Origin: Cryptomeria japonica
Lineage: Eukaryota > Streptophyta > Pinopsida > Cupressales > Cupressaceae
Assembly: GCF_030272615.1 (NCBI RefSeq)
Contig: NC_081408.1
Location: 613,277,977 to 613,341,976 of the forward strand
Length of the DNA stretch: 64,000 nucleotides
Direction: 5' to 3'
Position 1 is the stretch's first letter, and each line of letters opens with the position of its first letter. Under the pieces are notes generated by a model, which was given only the letters and a program-made list of their open reading frames with translations, searched no databases and had not been told where the DNA came from. Positions 24,336 through 35,953 of this stretch are shown piece after piece. Made by a program: the position numbers and the translations under genes.

Positions 24336-25345
24336 AGACAAGGGATTTCTTGTCAGACACTTCTTCCTTTACAGCTACAAACACAATGTCCTCATTCTCT
24401 TCATCCTCAGATTCTTCATCACTAACACCTTCATCCACTGCAACAAGACAATTTCCCTACCTCCTCCTTTATACTTTCTAAACCTCTCCGGTTTATCCTT
24501 ATTGTCATTGTTAGGACAGTTAACAACTATATGTTCTATCTAATTGTAGGAAAAACATTTTAAAGGAAGCTTACCTCTGTATTTTCCGGTGCCTTTTGGA
24601 AGTCTCTTAGCAAGAAGAGCTTCAAACTCCATCAGAATCTCTTCATCATCCATATCTCTGCATTGTCTGGATTCATAACTGGTACTTACTTCTTTTCCTT
24701 TTTTGGTTGGTGCAGCAGAAGCTCTAAAGGCTGACTCAATCTTCTAAACACTGCCATCATAGCTATTCAACTCATATGCAGTCAACTTTGCAATGATAGA
24801 GTCTAAGAATACCTTGGTTTTGTTGATAGACCTTAGCTCCTAAATAGCACCAACTCTGATTGCATAGACCAGTAACAATGATCTCAAAACTTTACTGATA
24901 ATGGTGGCATCATCAATTGTTCCACCAGTTCTCTTGATATCTCCAACCACAGTCTTGATCCTTATGCCATATTGCTAAATGGTCTCTCCTTCCACCATCC
25001 TCATGTCTTCAAATTTGACTCTAAGGCTCTCTTCATTAGCTTGCTTGACATGTTCATCACCCCATAAATGGTTTCCAGAGTGTCCCATATATCCTTAGGA
25101 GTGTCCTTATCTTGTAAATCAATGAACTCAATATCGGACAGGCTGCTAATAAGGGCTTCCATGACTTTCTCATTTTCTTGAATCTCTCTTTTATGATCAT
25201 CGGTTAGAGTGCCACTAGGGATTACATAGGCATTCTCAACATAGCTCCAGTGTTGAGCATCCAAACTCTTGCTATAAATCTTCATTTTGTCCTTCCATAT
25301 TTTGAAGTTATCTCTATTGAACTTAGGACCTTCCCTCTTCATCAT
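24336..25345 (-). pseudogene. Copia gag (UBN2-type) with degenerate zinc knuckle
   Basis: Gag of the copia element. The first 114 codons (25345-25001) are open: PKFNRDNFKIWKDKMKIY, WSYVENAYVIPSGTLTDD and DIWDTLETIYGVMNMSS, matching the gag-polypeptide/UBN2 family of plant copia. After a stop the remainder is broken by several nonsense codons. A CCHC knuckle survives in part near 24480-24560 (KCFSYN-stop-IEHIVVNCP), with the second Cys changed to Tyr. Confident as a gag relic; non-functional. Confidence 0.9.
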
Positions 25346-25396
25346 TAAAGCAAGATCTTTTACCTCAAGCAGTTAAGCTTATATCCTCAAGGACTT

Positions 25397-25414
25397 GGAG
25401 TTGCTCTGATACCA
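25397..25414 (-). promoter_or_regulatory. Copia primer binding site (initiator Met-tRNA)
   Basis: Minus strand TGGTATCAGAGCAACTCC, two bases after the 5' LTR end. This is the canonical plant initiator Met-tRNA primer site of Ty1/copia. Confidence 0.93.
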
Positions 25415-25416
25415 AT

Positions 25417-26849
25417 TGATGAATAATGATGAACAACAAATACCCTAACTGGTACTGAGAAAGGGGGGGGTGAATCAGTACATAAAAAAACTTCTCAACA
25501 ACTTATCAAGTTAAAACAATGCTAACCGGTTGTCTTCATCACTGAACTTAACCAAGGCAATACCGGTTAAACATAGTAAGACTTTAGACAACAAAACCAG
25601 TAAAACTGAATACTTCAAATAACATTCAACACTTGATAACTACTTCACCAATATACTCATACATGTGTTGTATTAGTAACACCATAACCATTAGCTCTGC
25701 ATGCATATTCACCTAAACAAAGACTGCTTAAACATCACATGAAAAATGCACAACTCATGACACACATATTTTTCACGTGGAAACCCAAATGGGAAAAACC
25801 ACGGTGGGGATGAATACCCACAAGCTTGTTCTTGAACTCTTTTGAAGCTCACTCTGTTAGGAGCCAAGTCTGGTTAAAGAATTTACAATAAGGTTCTGTT
25901 AGGAACCAATCCTGTTAAAGATCACCCGGTTAAGGGATGGCTATATACCCTGTTAAAGGTTGAAACCCTATTAGAGGTTACCTCGCTAGAGGATTTGAAG
26001 AACTCAATGATCTTGAGTCACCTAGTTAAAGGATTTACAATAAGCCTATTAAAGCTACCCAGCAAAGGGATTTTCCTACTATTGAAATGGTTAGAAGACA
26101 ACAGGTAAAGCTTTGATCTGATAAAAGCACTACATGCTAAGGTAGATCCTTTTCAGCTCCTCTACTCTGCAATCACACTTTGCAGTTTTCTACTCACTGG
26201 TTTGGCAAGTATCTCATCACTCAAATACAAAACCCAACATTTGCCAACACTTACAATATCAAAACTCATCGACCTTATAGACAACAATTAGGTTGGTAGC
26301 ATAAACCCTAAACCCTAAACATTTTAGGTTTACAATTAGAAACAGTCCAATCCTGACCATTCAAACGCTTTTGCATAGAATAAAACAATCTCAAACAGAT
26401 CACAAGGCATTCTGCATCGTCCATTCTTTACCGCACATGGAAATCAGTAACCCATCACGCTCTCTTCACATACCACTAAGAAGAATGTTCATTCCCGAGG
26501 TAGACATTTAATGCAATTGATCTTCACATGCAAGATCCTCAAGGAAATCCTTCACGTGAACAAAAATCACATGGCATCTCGATCTCATCCTTATTTCTTA
26601 GCTAACTCAACACAGAATGTCACCAGTTGCATTGCACAAGCTAGATTTCTAAACCGAAAACCTTAGAGCTGAGACTACCAACTGGTAGTCACACTTAGTG
26701 AAACCCTAGCATCGGTCCACTTCATCCCTTCATATCGGTTTTCTAACTTGAACATCAATAACAACTTCTTCCAATCTTCATACCAGTTCACCTACACTTA
26801 TTGATATCAATGACAACATACATTATCATCATATCATCATATGCCAACA
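25417..26849 (-). repeat. Copia 5' LTR
   Basis: 1433 bp, partner of 15162-16554. It contains TAAACCCTAAACCCTAAACA near 26305, a telomere-like word that is part of the LTR. The visible substitutions and indels relative to the other LTR are well above what a recent insertion would show. Confidence 0.93.
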
Positions 26850-26854
26850 GGGGC
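26850..26854. repeat. Target-site duplication of the copia element, right copy
   Basis: GGGGC, identical to 15157-15161. Confidence 0.9.
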
Positions 26855-27310
26855 TTGTACCTTGTTGTCGAAAAGAAACATCCAAGGTGACAACATTATT
26901 GAAGGTGTGCCATAGAGCCAGTGTTGTTGAGTGGGATGCATATAATGGTTTATCCATAACTGGGGGAAGTTGTGAAAGATCACCAACCAAGATCATTGAG
27001 AGTGCTGCAAATGATTCATGTTGTTTGGTGGGAAAAGCTTCTCGCAATCTGTTATCAATCTTCATCAGTAATTGAGGACCAACAAAGCTCATTTCATCTA
27101 TCAAAATGTTTGCATTGCTCTTGAAACATTAATAGTGAATGGTATGTTAAGGGTTTGTATTCTTGAATAGGTATATGGAGGGCAACATGGATTGTGGTAG
27201 CTTGGATATTATATGCGGATACACCTATTGGTGCTATTACAAGCAATGGGTATTATGTATACAGCTAATAAGAAGTGACTTTCCAGTACATGTTGTGCCT
27301 TGAATAATTA
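26855..27310 (-). pseudogene. Helitron PIF1-like helicase, N-terminal motor part (5' of copia insertion)
   Basis: Upstream half of the helicase. On the minus strand a Walker A segment reads GTTCTGKS (27276-27299; usually GTAGTGKS). It is followed by LVIAPIGVSAYNIQATTIH (motif Ia, usually APTGVAAFNI..TIH). Then come ILIDEMSFVGPQLL (Walker B, near 27104), LVGDLSQLPPV (motif III) and VVTLDVSFRQQG, where the copia element begins. A one-base frameshift lies just before ILIDEM and a further frame change upstream. The catalytic Lys of Walker A and the Asp-Glu of Walker B remain. Together with 14356-15156 this is one gene cut by the copia insertion. Confidence 0.92.
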
Positions 27311-28310
27311 ACCTTAATGGTGAGGAATTCAAATTTTATGCAGCGTGAATATTTATAATATCAAGTACAGTATTTTGGTTTGCTGCAAGCTCAAAGTTAT
27401 TAGGTGCATTTGAATGTATGTTGCCAAGGGTGTGAGTTGATTGGCTTTTCTCCGTGGAAATGCAGCATTTCATTAGGTATGGAAGCACTTCAATTAAATT
27501 GAAGATCAAAATCACAATTGCCAAGCATTTGAAGAGTAGCAACATCAAAGTTGTTTGACACTCCCATTTGTGACAAGAACTCTCATTCGTAGAGGTCTTG
27601 ATCAGTAGATTGTGTATTATCTTGTGACTGCAGGTCTTTGCTATTTTTTGTAGTCAAGTGTTCTTCAATGCCATTTACATGCCACCGGATGTAATGCGTA
27701 CTTTGAATATGTTTCCAATTTACTATAATTTCATCAGTTGAGATACCTATGTGTAGAGGGATGTTGCATAATGGTTTGTACAAAAGTAATTCACTCCAAC
27801 AAAAATTTTCAAAAGTACTGTCATCTTCTGAAGGTAAATATTTATACTGCGGGTAGACGTTTACAATTGTTGGTAGCTTTCTTTTTATCCATTTACATGA
27901 TTTGCATTGTTCACAGTAAGTATATTGTTGAGCTAAATGGAGCAAAGTTAGGTTTGCTAACTCTGATAGTCTTTTCATGTAATTAGAAACGAAAGAAATG
28001 GATGTTTGTGAACCTTCATCACAGTTTATTATACGGAAGATTCTTTTTCCAACACTGAGGGTCACAAATTGACGTGTGCAAGAGATCAAGGGAAGTTTAA
28101 GAAGCATGTGGCAAGTTTCTTGAGTGCTAATGTCCCTATCAGCAACAATTCCTATCACAAATCTCTGATATGCTAATAGAATTGTATCTTCTGAATTTGT
28201 TGATCCAACAATTCTTTTTAACATGTCAGTATAGCTTTCTGATTTACATTCATTTTTCGATGCGTATTTTGAGATATATTGGAGAACTATCTTTTTGGAG
28301 CATATTGCCT
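27311..28310 (-). pseudogene. Helitron Rep: catalytic tyrosine region and Rep-helicase linker
   Basis: On the minus strand the frame opens near 28310 with VLQYISKYASKNE. Its two tyrosines (codons at 28276-28278 and 28264-28266) match the YxxKY catalytic motif of the Y2 Rep nuclease. Next come YTDMLKRIVG, DISTQETCHMLLKLPLISCTR and VNVYPQYKYLP, and finally FCWSELLLYKPL (ending 27583), the usual post-Rep segment of plant Helitron proteins. The region 27548-27336 continues in another frame toward the helicase. Frameshifts separate the pieces; no single protein could be made. Confidence 0.85.
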
Positions 28311-28570
28311 AACAGTCAACATTAGCCCTCCATATGGTGAGCATCATTGGGTTGTGAACATTGAGGTGACTATCATTCCTTGCTGGCTTGTATGATGGGT
28401 TATTATTATGGTCTAAAGTCAATGATGAGTCATGTTGTTCAGGTCAAGGTGTTGAGTTTTGTTTTTTTTTTCAGGCAGGTATACTCTGAACACTTTGTAT
28501 GTCATTGAACAACATTCACTAATTTAGTGTAATCAGTGCAAGGCTCAGATCTGGATATGACATCTATATC

Positions 28571-30325
28571 CTAAAGACATGGATCTGAAATTGCAAGTAT
28601 ATACTGTCTGTTTAAGCGGTCCACTTCAGTGCGTGGATTCCATGTTGTGATGTACTGGTCAAAGAAGTTTTTAACTGATTGAATGCTTTCATGGTCTGAC
28701 CAATCAAGGTTGTCAATATTAGGTGTTTGTGGCAGCCAAATAAAGCCATGAATATGGACAGAGCCTCGGTGTTGCCATTCATATCTGTACCAGTGGTCAG
28801 TGACATGCAATTATTTGACAATGACTTCATCACAAAAGATCTGAAATCTTAAGTGCAAGTATAAAGTTGTTATAAGTGGGTTATTGACTAAATTCTCAAT
28901 AGACTGCCTTTTGTTGTGGTTCACAGTATTTGAATGTGTTTTTGGGAACAACTTATGTAGGTTAGGCCATTTTGTATCAGTTGAGCTAAGAGTAAATAAT
29001 AACGTAGGTGGACCTAACTGTTCTATCATTGTCGTAAGGTCTCTACGGGATTTTCTCCAAAATGTGTGTGTTTCACGCAAGGAGGCAGCATATCGCATGA
29101 TATAATTTGGTAATTCATTTGATGGTGCGTTCTATAAGTATTCTCTTAGGCCATGAAGATTCAGTGGAAGAGAATCTTCTAAATTTGTCTTTATGAAAAC
29201 AATAGCTGATTGTTGAAATCGATGCCTCATCATAAGGTTATAGATATAATATCTAAAATGGACATGCTGGCCAAATCTTTGATCGGAATATTTTATCAAG
29301 TGCAAAGAATATTCATGTAAATGGACATGCCTTATTTTGCCTTGAAATGGTAAAGGCAATCCATTAGGGAGCAGTGTGGGGAATGCCATTGAAAGTAGGC
29401 CTTCCGTATTGTACTCATTGATAGGTGATGTACTGATTTGTGGCTAAGGGACAACATTGTTGTTGGTATTATCTAGATTTCGAATTGTCTAAGTGATTGC
29501 ATCAAGTTCAGGTATTGAGGATGGAAGTCGTGGAATGAATGAAAAAGAGTTTTCTATTACTTCTTCATTGTTGATGTTGGGAACATCAGGAATTTCTTAT
29601 ATAGGTTCTTCTTGAGGTGAAGGTATTGAATGCAAAAGGTCTGAAATGTCAGTGTTGTGCTCTGGTAATAGTTGTACTGCATCTAAATCAATGACAACAA
29701 CTTTATAGTATTGGTCATGCTTTATTTTGTAATTCAATGCATTCGTGATGTGAAACCTATTCATGTAACAGCCATAGCTTAATCCTTATAAATTAGTTCT
29801 ACAAACAATAAGAATTTCTAAATGCTGAATTTTGCATGGCAATGATAATGCAATTTCTGAAATATCTTGTGGGAACTTAATTGTGTGACCAGAATACTTA
29901 TATTGTCCTCCCCTTGCATGAGTAACTTGCAAAACAGGGGCAATCCTTGTTATGAGCATTTCTTATACTTGAGAAAGACACTTTAAAATAGAAGGTTGCT
30001 CACCTGGGTCCATATTGTTTGATAATGAGAAATGGTGGAGCCCTCTTTCAGCAGAACATCTCATGCATATAACTGCATAGTTGATTTTTTGAATAGTCAT
30101 GCCCACATAGTTTTCTTTACAAACAGTACATGCCTCTGTGAGCTCCAACATATGAATTCTTTTTCGGAAGTTAGATAATGCATGTAGGAATGAAGGAGTC
30201 TGCAGGGAGAGTTCAGAAGCAGTAGAATGTGTTTGAGGCACATTACTTTGCTCAAGGTCATTGCTTTTTGTTTGTAGTAGAATGTCTGAGTCACTATAAG
30301 ATGTTTGTTGTGCACGACACTGCAT
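28571..30325 (-). pseudogene. Helitron Rep (HUH endonuclease), N-terminal part, Helitron_like_N
   Basis: Replication-initiator part of the Helitron protein, which nicks and joins the element ends. One reading frame runs for 1.75 kb interrupted only by nonsense codons (at least seven, for example near 29963, 29132 and 28811), with no frameshift. It contains HMLELTEACTVCKENYVG, NNMDPGEQPS, MAFPTLLPNGLP, HVHFRYYIYNLMMRHRFQ and FWRKSRRDLTTMIEQLGPP, with LFTLSSTDTKWPNL next. The HUH metal-binding motif RGSVHIHGFIWLP follows; its His-Ile-His codons are at about 28747-28756. The order and motifs match the plant Helitron_like_N family. The Rep continues in another frame at 28310. Confidence 0.92.
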
Positions 30326-30618
30326 TTGGCATTTGTTGGAGATATTGCCTCTATTCTTTGCATAGTAAGTTCTATTTGTTTGCTTTCTCCTCCATTTGAT
30401 GGCATTGCCTTCTTGAGTGGAAGGCTCAATAGATATCTAATAGTTGGAAGAGAATAGAGGTATGTTAGAATTCTCATAACTGAAGAGAGAAAGCATTGAA
30501 ATATGTATTCAGAAGTGTATGGGAATTGAAAACTGCTTAATCTAATCTGTACTGTTCTTTTGATTAGTTTTGTGGTGGTCATTTTGTTACGAGATGTATT
30601 TTTTGTGCAAGTGTTCAA
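30326..30618 (-). pseudogene. Possible 5' coding part of the Helitron Rep
   Basis: The minus-strand frame from 30618 is open for 173 codons and overlaps the Rep start in another frame (MPSNGGESKQIELTMQRIE near 30400). It may be the extreme N-terminus of the Rep gene or an untranslated part; no family motif is visible. The region overlaps the start of a tandem duplication (30567-31260). Confidence 0.4.
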
Positions 30619-31260
30619 TTGACTAATGTATAGTTTGCTGAATATATTGCTTACCTATGAGTTTTCTTGCCAAAGCTATTATTGAAATATACATATGAAC
30701 AAATATATAAAATTATACATACATAGAGATATATGTATATATGTACACATGTATATATACATATCAATGAAATATGTGAATACCTGTATACATAGATATG
30801 CACATATATAAATACATGTGTATACATATAAAATTCTATAACTGTGTATAAATATATTTTTGTATAGAATTTGATTTGTATATTGGGTGGATAGAAATCG
30901 TGTTGGCTTCTTAGTATACGCATGGTTGGTTGAGTATGTTTAGTTTTGTTGTGGTCATTTTGTTGTGAGATGTATTTGTTGTACAAGTGTTCAATTTACT
31001 AATGTGTGTTTTGTTGACTGTAGTGTTTACCTATGACTTCCCTTCCCAAAGGCATTATTGAAATATACATATGCACAGATATATAAAATTTATTTACATA
31101 CAGATGTATGTATACATATCAATGAAATATGTGAATATCTGTATATATAGATATGCACATATATAAATACATGTGTATATATATATATAATTCTATAACT
31201 GTGTATAAATATATTTTTGTATAGGTTTTTTTTGTATATTTGGTATTTTTTTATAAGTTT
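30567..31260. repeat. Tandem duplication of about 380 bp, AT/CA-rich
   Basis: Unit 1 (30567-30946) and unit 2 (30947-about 31260) share GGTCATTTTGTT, CAAGTGTTCAATT, TTACCTATGA, ATTATTGAAATATACATATG and GTATACATATCAATGAAATA in order. Both contain alternating TATATACAT stretches. They lie in the spacer between the Rep and RPA genes. Confidence 0.75.
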
Positions 31261-32604
31261 GGGTACGATAACAATTCGAGACTATGATTATGGATATACA
31301 TTTATCCATATGTATATATTTATACATATATATAGATATACATACAAATATGTGCATGTGTAAATATATATCTATTAAAAAATTTATATATAAGTAGGTA
31401 TATACCTGTAGAAATAGATATGCAAAAATAAAAATAGATATATATATGTGCATATATGTATAGATTTTCTATAAATATTTATTTATTTACAGATACTTAT
31501 ATATGTGTACAAATATACTTAAGTATGTTCATATGATACACAAAAAGTTCAAACAAAGATAGAAATGCAAGTAATGAAATGAATAGGAAAGTGCATTGAA
31601 CTGTAAATACTTTTATATGAAAGAAATTTAAAGGAAAGCATTTTGTGTTCTGGAAGGTAAGTAACCAGCATACATGAGTATGCAATCTCTATATAGGAAT
31701 ATAAATAAGCATCTTTACATGATAGGCAAAGAGAGTAATTAAAGCTAAGAATGCAAGGTTAAAAATATATTGAAAAGTGTGTTGAGCTTGTAGAAAGATC
31801 ATAGTTGAAGAAATTAATTGCTCAACAATCATTAATGCATGAAAGAAATAGACAACTGGAATTTTCAAATAAATGTAAATATGTAATTGTACAGGAAAGC
31901 ATGAACAATAAGTACTTATATAAGAGAAGAATCTGAAGGAAAGCAAAGTTATTCTGCAAGGCAATTAACCAACATAGATGAGTATGCAGTTAAATGTATT
32001 GTGCAATGCAATAGCGAGTATTTCTTGAAGAGTTTGAAAACTTGTATAGTTAGTTGTGCATAAACATATAAATATATCTGTATGCAGAGATGCAAATTCT
32101 CATTGTTTAATATCCAATTGTAGATGTGATTGTTGACACGTGTGTATGAATTTTTAAACTAAATATAGATAGTTATTGAGATACAAATTCTCTATTATAA
32201 TATTTATGCATACATAAATGGGCTAATTTTAATTATAATAGTACATGGAAAAGTAATAAGCATGACAGTAAAAAAATTTATGTGGTAAGGAAAGAATTGC
32301 AAAGAGATAACAGTGTAATTTTAATGCAATCTATTATTTATGTAAGAAATATACATATACATATATATAGATGTAGTCATGTATTCATAGAAGATAATCG
32401 TTTGTATTTGTAAGTAGAATTATCTTAAAATACAAAAAAGTTCTACATAATGCAATATTCAAAGGAAAAGCGATAAAAGCTATGAAGACATCTATATGTA
32501 AAGTTATGTGTAGGATTGTAGTACTATAAAATATGTAAAATTTCAAATGTAATAACTGTATCATGAACAAAAAGTTTTGTAATTAGGCAAAATGCCTAAT
32601 ATAG
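31261..32604. other. AT-rich spacer between Rep and RPA genes
   Basis: Long runs of TATATA/ACATAT and otherwise featureless AT-rich sequence. Minus-strand open stretches rich in Ile/Tyr/His are composition artefacts. No gene seen. Confidence 0.6.
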
Positions 32605-34822
32605 CTAAGCGTGTGTAGAGAGGCGAGCAATCTCTGCAAGTAATGCATCACACTTAGATTTATAGTCAACAGAGCAGACTTTGTTGATCGTAACTTTCAT
32701 CTTTGATTCAGAGTTGTACATGTCAGTAGAAACCACTAATGTGAATGCGTAGCGATATGAGACAAGTTTATTAATCATAGAACAAGGTTTCTTTGTTGTT
32801 GTGGTATCATTTTGCAGTGCACAAAGCTCTTTTGCAGTTTTCTTTATCAATTGAGTTCCAACCTCATCAAAAGCAGTAGCCCAAACAGTACCTGTTGCAT
32901 CTTGTAGCTTCATTGGTAAAAGGTAACTGTAATTGCATTCTGCCATGGTCATTTCACATCTAGGACAAAACCATGAATCATCAACCTGTTGAGTGCATTT
33001 TTTTTTACAAGGCTTTCCATTTACTTTTAGTGGACAAGTTGCGTAACATAAAGTTTTATCTGTTACGTTTATAAATCTTAGAACAACCAGTGAAGTGGTT
33101 TGAATAGTTTCTGGTTTCACACTCATACGTTCGTGGATTGATGAAATAGTCATTCTAGTATATTTGCTATGAATGTGGGTAATTGTTGGAGAAAAATCTA
33201 GAGTATGCAAGGGAAGAATTCCTCTTAATTTAGGGGTTCTGCCTTTGGAAAAGGAGGATTAATATGTAATGTTGCTGCAGCTATTATGTTAAAAACCTTA
33301 CCATTAAAATAACCAACACGAGCATTACCTAAAGCAAGTATAAGAACACTATCACTGGTTAACATGTTTTTTAACTCTAGTCCTCTTTCTTTTGATATCA
33401 GACCCCATAGGTTGACATCAATTGTTGACCTTGAGAGATCATTAATTCTAACAACTTGCTTTTGTGTTTGAGTGCCATCTTTCCTATGGATTGGAATTAT
33501 ATCTCCAACATGTAAAACAACACCAATGATATCAACTAATGTATTATTAGTTAGCTGAAACACTTCACTAATAGGAATGAAAGGAGAGTGTTGTTGATTT
33601 GGTACTTCTTCATGGCTACAGTGTTTTAATATGGAGGCATCAGACAGGATGATCTCTAAATGATTGTTCAGTTTGTTGTATCTTGTGTTTGCTTCCTTAA
33701 TGGACCCCTTAGAAATGACATAATGTGAACCCACTTCCACACGGTCAGAATGCAGCTGAGCTATTTCGTCAAAACATGTAACTCTAATTTCACAGCCCTC
33801 AGTGTCGACAATGTCAAAACTAAAGACGTGTCCATTCTTAGTAGTTGTACTGTATGACTTTATAGACCGTTTATGAGTAACTCTGCCTTTGATTGTCCAT
33901 TTGTTTTGGTATGGATTTAAACTTTTGATTGGGCTTATATTTTCAGAGGTTGTACTTTGGGGGGATGGTAATTCAGTAGAAAACTGAAGAGAACGTTTAG
34001 ACGATGATGGTGTATCTTCACTCATCATTTCTGGTTGTTGTTCTTTGAATAGGTATACTAGTTTTCCAAAGAATGGACAATCGCTTTGTTTGACTTGTAA
34101 ACTAAGTATTATAATAGTCCTATAAAATGAAAAGACTTTTCTTTAAGATTCTTTAAATTGTAGCTGAAAACAATTAAATAGCAAAGAAGGATAATTTATT
34201 CAATAAACATAGTCTGTTTCCTACTGTGTGTTCCATACATATATGCATGTATAAGTGGACAACAGGACTATCGAGCCCATTTTAAGAGTGTCTAAATCAA
34301 TCAGAGTGGCATACTTAGAAGGCAAAATTGCTAACTACATGTATGTGCCATCAGACAACACTAGTTTATATATGTTTGTATCATATTTGCTACTCTGCAT
34401 TTTCTGGAATGATAAAACTTGCAACAATGATGAAGGAAGCTCATCCCTAGCATTGATAGATTGAATTGCAAATGGGGTAGGGGCATAGTCTTGGGTATTT
34501 TCCTACAAAAAAATAATATCAATATAGAGGATTTAATGTCAAGGGCTACTAAGACATATATGTGGTTATTCGTTAATGTATAGTTTATTGTTTTGCAGTG
34601 TATGTAATTAAGCTATGTAAATTATAGAATGCTTAACTATAATTGTGTATGCAAGGAAAAAGGGTGCATGTTAGAATGGAAAGGATGGAATAAAAAAGAA
34701 AGATATATTATGAAAGAAATGACAACATAGCTTTTTTTCTGAAAAGGTATGATGTATTAGCTTACCGAAATATCCATTGTTGATTGTTGTACAGATTCAA
34801 AGGTGGTTGGTGCAGATGACAT
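32605..34822 (-). pseudogene. Helitron-encoded RPA1-like single-strand DNA-binding protein, three exons
   Basis: RPA70-like protein, a known companion gene of plant Helitrons thought to bind single-stranded DNA during transposition. Exon 1 (34822-34766) starts MSSAPTTFESV and ends at a GTAAG donor. Exon 2 (34502-34225) follows a pyrimidine-rich TTTGTAG acceptor and encodes the RPA70N domain (LVLSDGTYM, LKMGSIVLLSTYTCI). A GTAGGA donor and a TTTTATAG acceptor join it to exon 3 (34119 onward), giving a continuous NTQTIIILSLQV. Exon 3 has the OB-fold domains: NKWTIKGRVTHKRSIKSYS, EIRVTCFDEIAQLH, VEVGSHYVISKG and STIDVNLWGL. The C-terminal zinc-ribbon OB fold follows in a shifted frame from 33210, with CPLKVNGKPCKKKC and WFCPRCE. 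Defects are one TAG (34335-34337, probably an old CAG) and one frameshift near 33230. Confidence 0.88.
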
Positions 34823-35413
34823 TTTGGATACAGAGCTTTAAATTTCAAAGAAATCTCAGGGCTAAACGTGCATGCCAGTACATGTTATTAACAAGTAATT
34901 AATTTATTTGATACGTATGTTATATTTATTGGAAGAATGCAATATTGTACAAATTATCGTCAAATAAAGTTATTGACATGTAAAGATATGTTCATAAATG
35001 AAAATCTGAATGAGTTGGACAGTATTTTACATGTTTTGGAAAAAATGTACAAAAGAAGGGAATCAAAATTTGCAGCGAATAGAGATGTACTTTCAAGAGA
35101 AGGTTAATTTACCTGTTTATTAGAGTTAAAATGGTTTCAGATTCAGTCTAACGAAAGAAGTCCTGTCATCTAGACTAGTATATTGCCTTGCAGCATAAAG
35201 TTGATTGTGATCCTATTATGACATTTCAAATATTTTGTTAGAATAGATTGAAAGGCATAATGGATTGAGTAATTCACTATCGTGGATAAGTACGTAGCTA
35301 AATCCTAGTAAATAGGAGAGTTGTAGACAAAAAAAAAATCAGAATTTGTAGCGTTTTATTTTTTGTGTGGTTTTATTATCTCAATCTAATTTTAAAAACG
35401 TCTCTTATTCATC
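34823..35413. other. Upstream flank of the RPA-like gene
   Basis: AT-rich. It presumably contains the promoter of the minus-strand RPA-like gene. I see no convincing TATA box or other gene. Confidence 0.45.
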
Positions 35414-35950
35414 CACATTTGTTGGTATTTAGGAATCCATCAGGTTGGACCAGTAAAAGTAAGTGGTGAACTAACATAAAAAAAAAAAAAAAGTAAAATT
35501 GTATCAACATTTTTGGTGGATGGATGTTTCTATTACTTTACTTGTAATAGGCATATGAGTACCAAAATATAAAGTTTCAGTTTACGATTTAGACATTTAA
35601 CAATCAAGTACAAGGATCATGAAGTTTACTTTTAATTTCAAAATCTAATCAAAACATGAGTTCAACTGATCAAACGCTCATATGCATACACATTTATTGG
35701 TATTTAGGAATCCATCAGGTTGGACCAGTAAAAGTAAGTGGTGAACTAACATTAAAAAAAGTAAAATTGTATCAACATTTTTTGGTGGATGGATGATTCT
35801 ATTACTTTTCTTGTAATAGGCATACGAGTACCAAAATATAAAGTTTTAGTTTATGATTTAGACATTTAACAATCAAGTACAAGGATCACGAAGTTTACTT
35901 TTCATCTCAAAATCTAATTAAAATATGAGTTCAACTGATCAAACACTCAG
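35414..35950. repeat. Tandem duplication of about 270 bp
   Basis: Unit 1 (35414-35688) and unit 2 (35689-about 35950) are near-identical. Both run through TAGGAATCCATCAGGTTGGA, AAGTAAGTGGTGAACTAACA, GGTGGATGGATG, TTGTAATAGGCATA and TCAAGTACAAGGATCA to AGTTCAACTGATCAAAC. Unit 1 has a longer poly(A). Confidence 0.9.
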
Positions 35951-35953
35951 TAA

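Larger units (their letters stand above)
15162..26849 (-). mobile_element. Complete Ty1/copia retrotransposon inserted in the Helitron helicase gene
   Basis: A minus-strand copia element with two LTRs, primer site, gag, protease, integrase, RT, RNase H and polypurine tract in copia order (integrase before RT). The LTRs start TGTTGGCATATGATG and end ATTATTCATCA on the minus strand. It spans 11.7 kb, but 4362 bp of that is a later insertion (17596-21957), so the element itself is about 7.3 kb, a normal size. GGGGC duplications flank it. Taking it out conceptually together with one GGGGC joins FRQQGTSP to SQMQFREI in frame in the helicase. Stops and frameshifts in gag and pol, and visible divergence between the LTRs, show it is old and inactive. 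Confidence 0.95.

Noticed and set aside
25397-25414. tRNA-like sequence
   Set aside because: It is the 18-base primer binding site of copia, not a tRNA gene.
26300-26325. Telomere-like AAACCCT words
   Set aside because: Only two or three copies, and they belong to the copia LTR (weaker version in the other LTR at 16000).
30651-31964. Minus-strand frames rich in Ile, Tyr and His that look like membrane proteins
   Set aside because: They come from TATATA/ACATAT low-complexity sequence inside a duplicated spacer.
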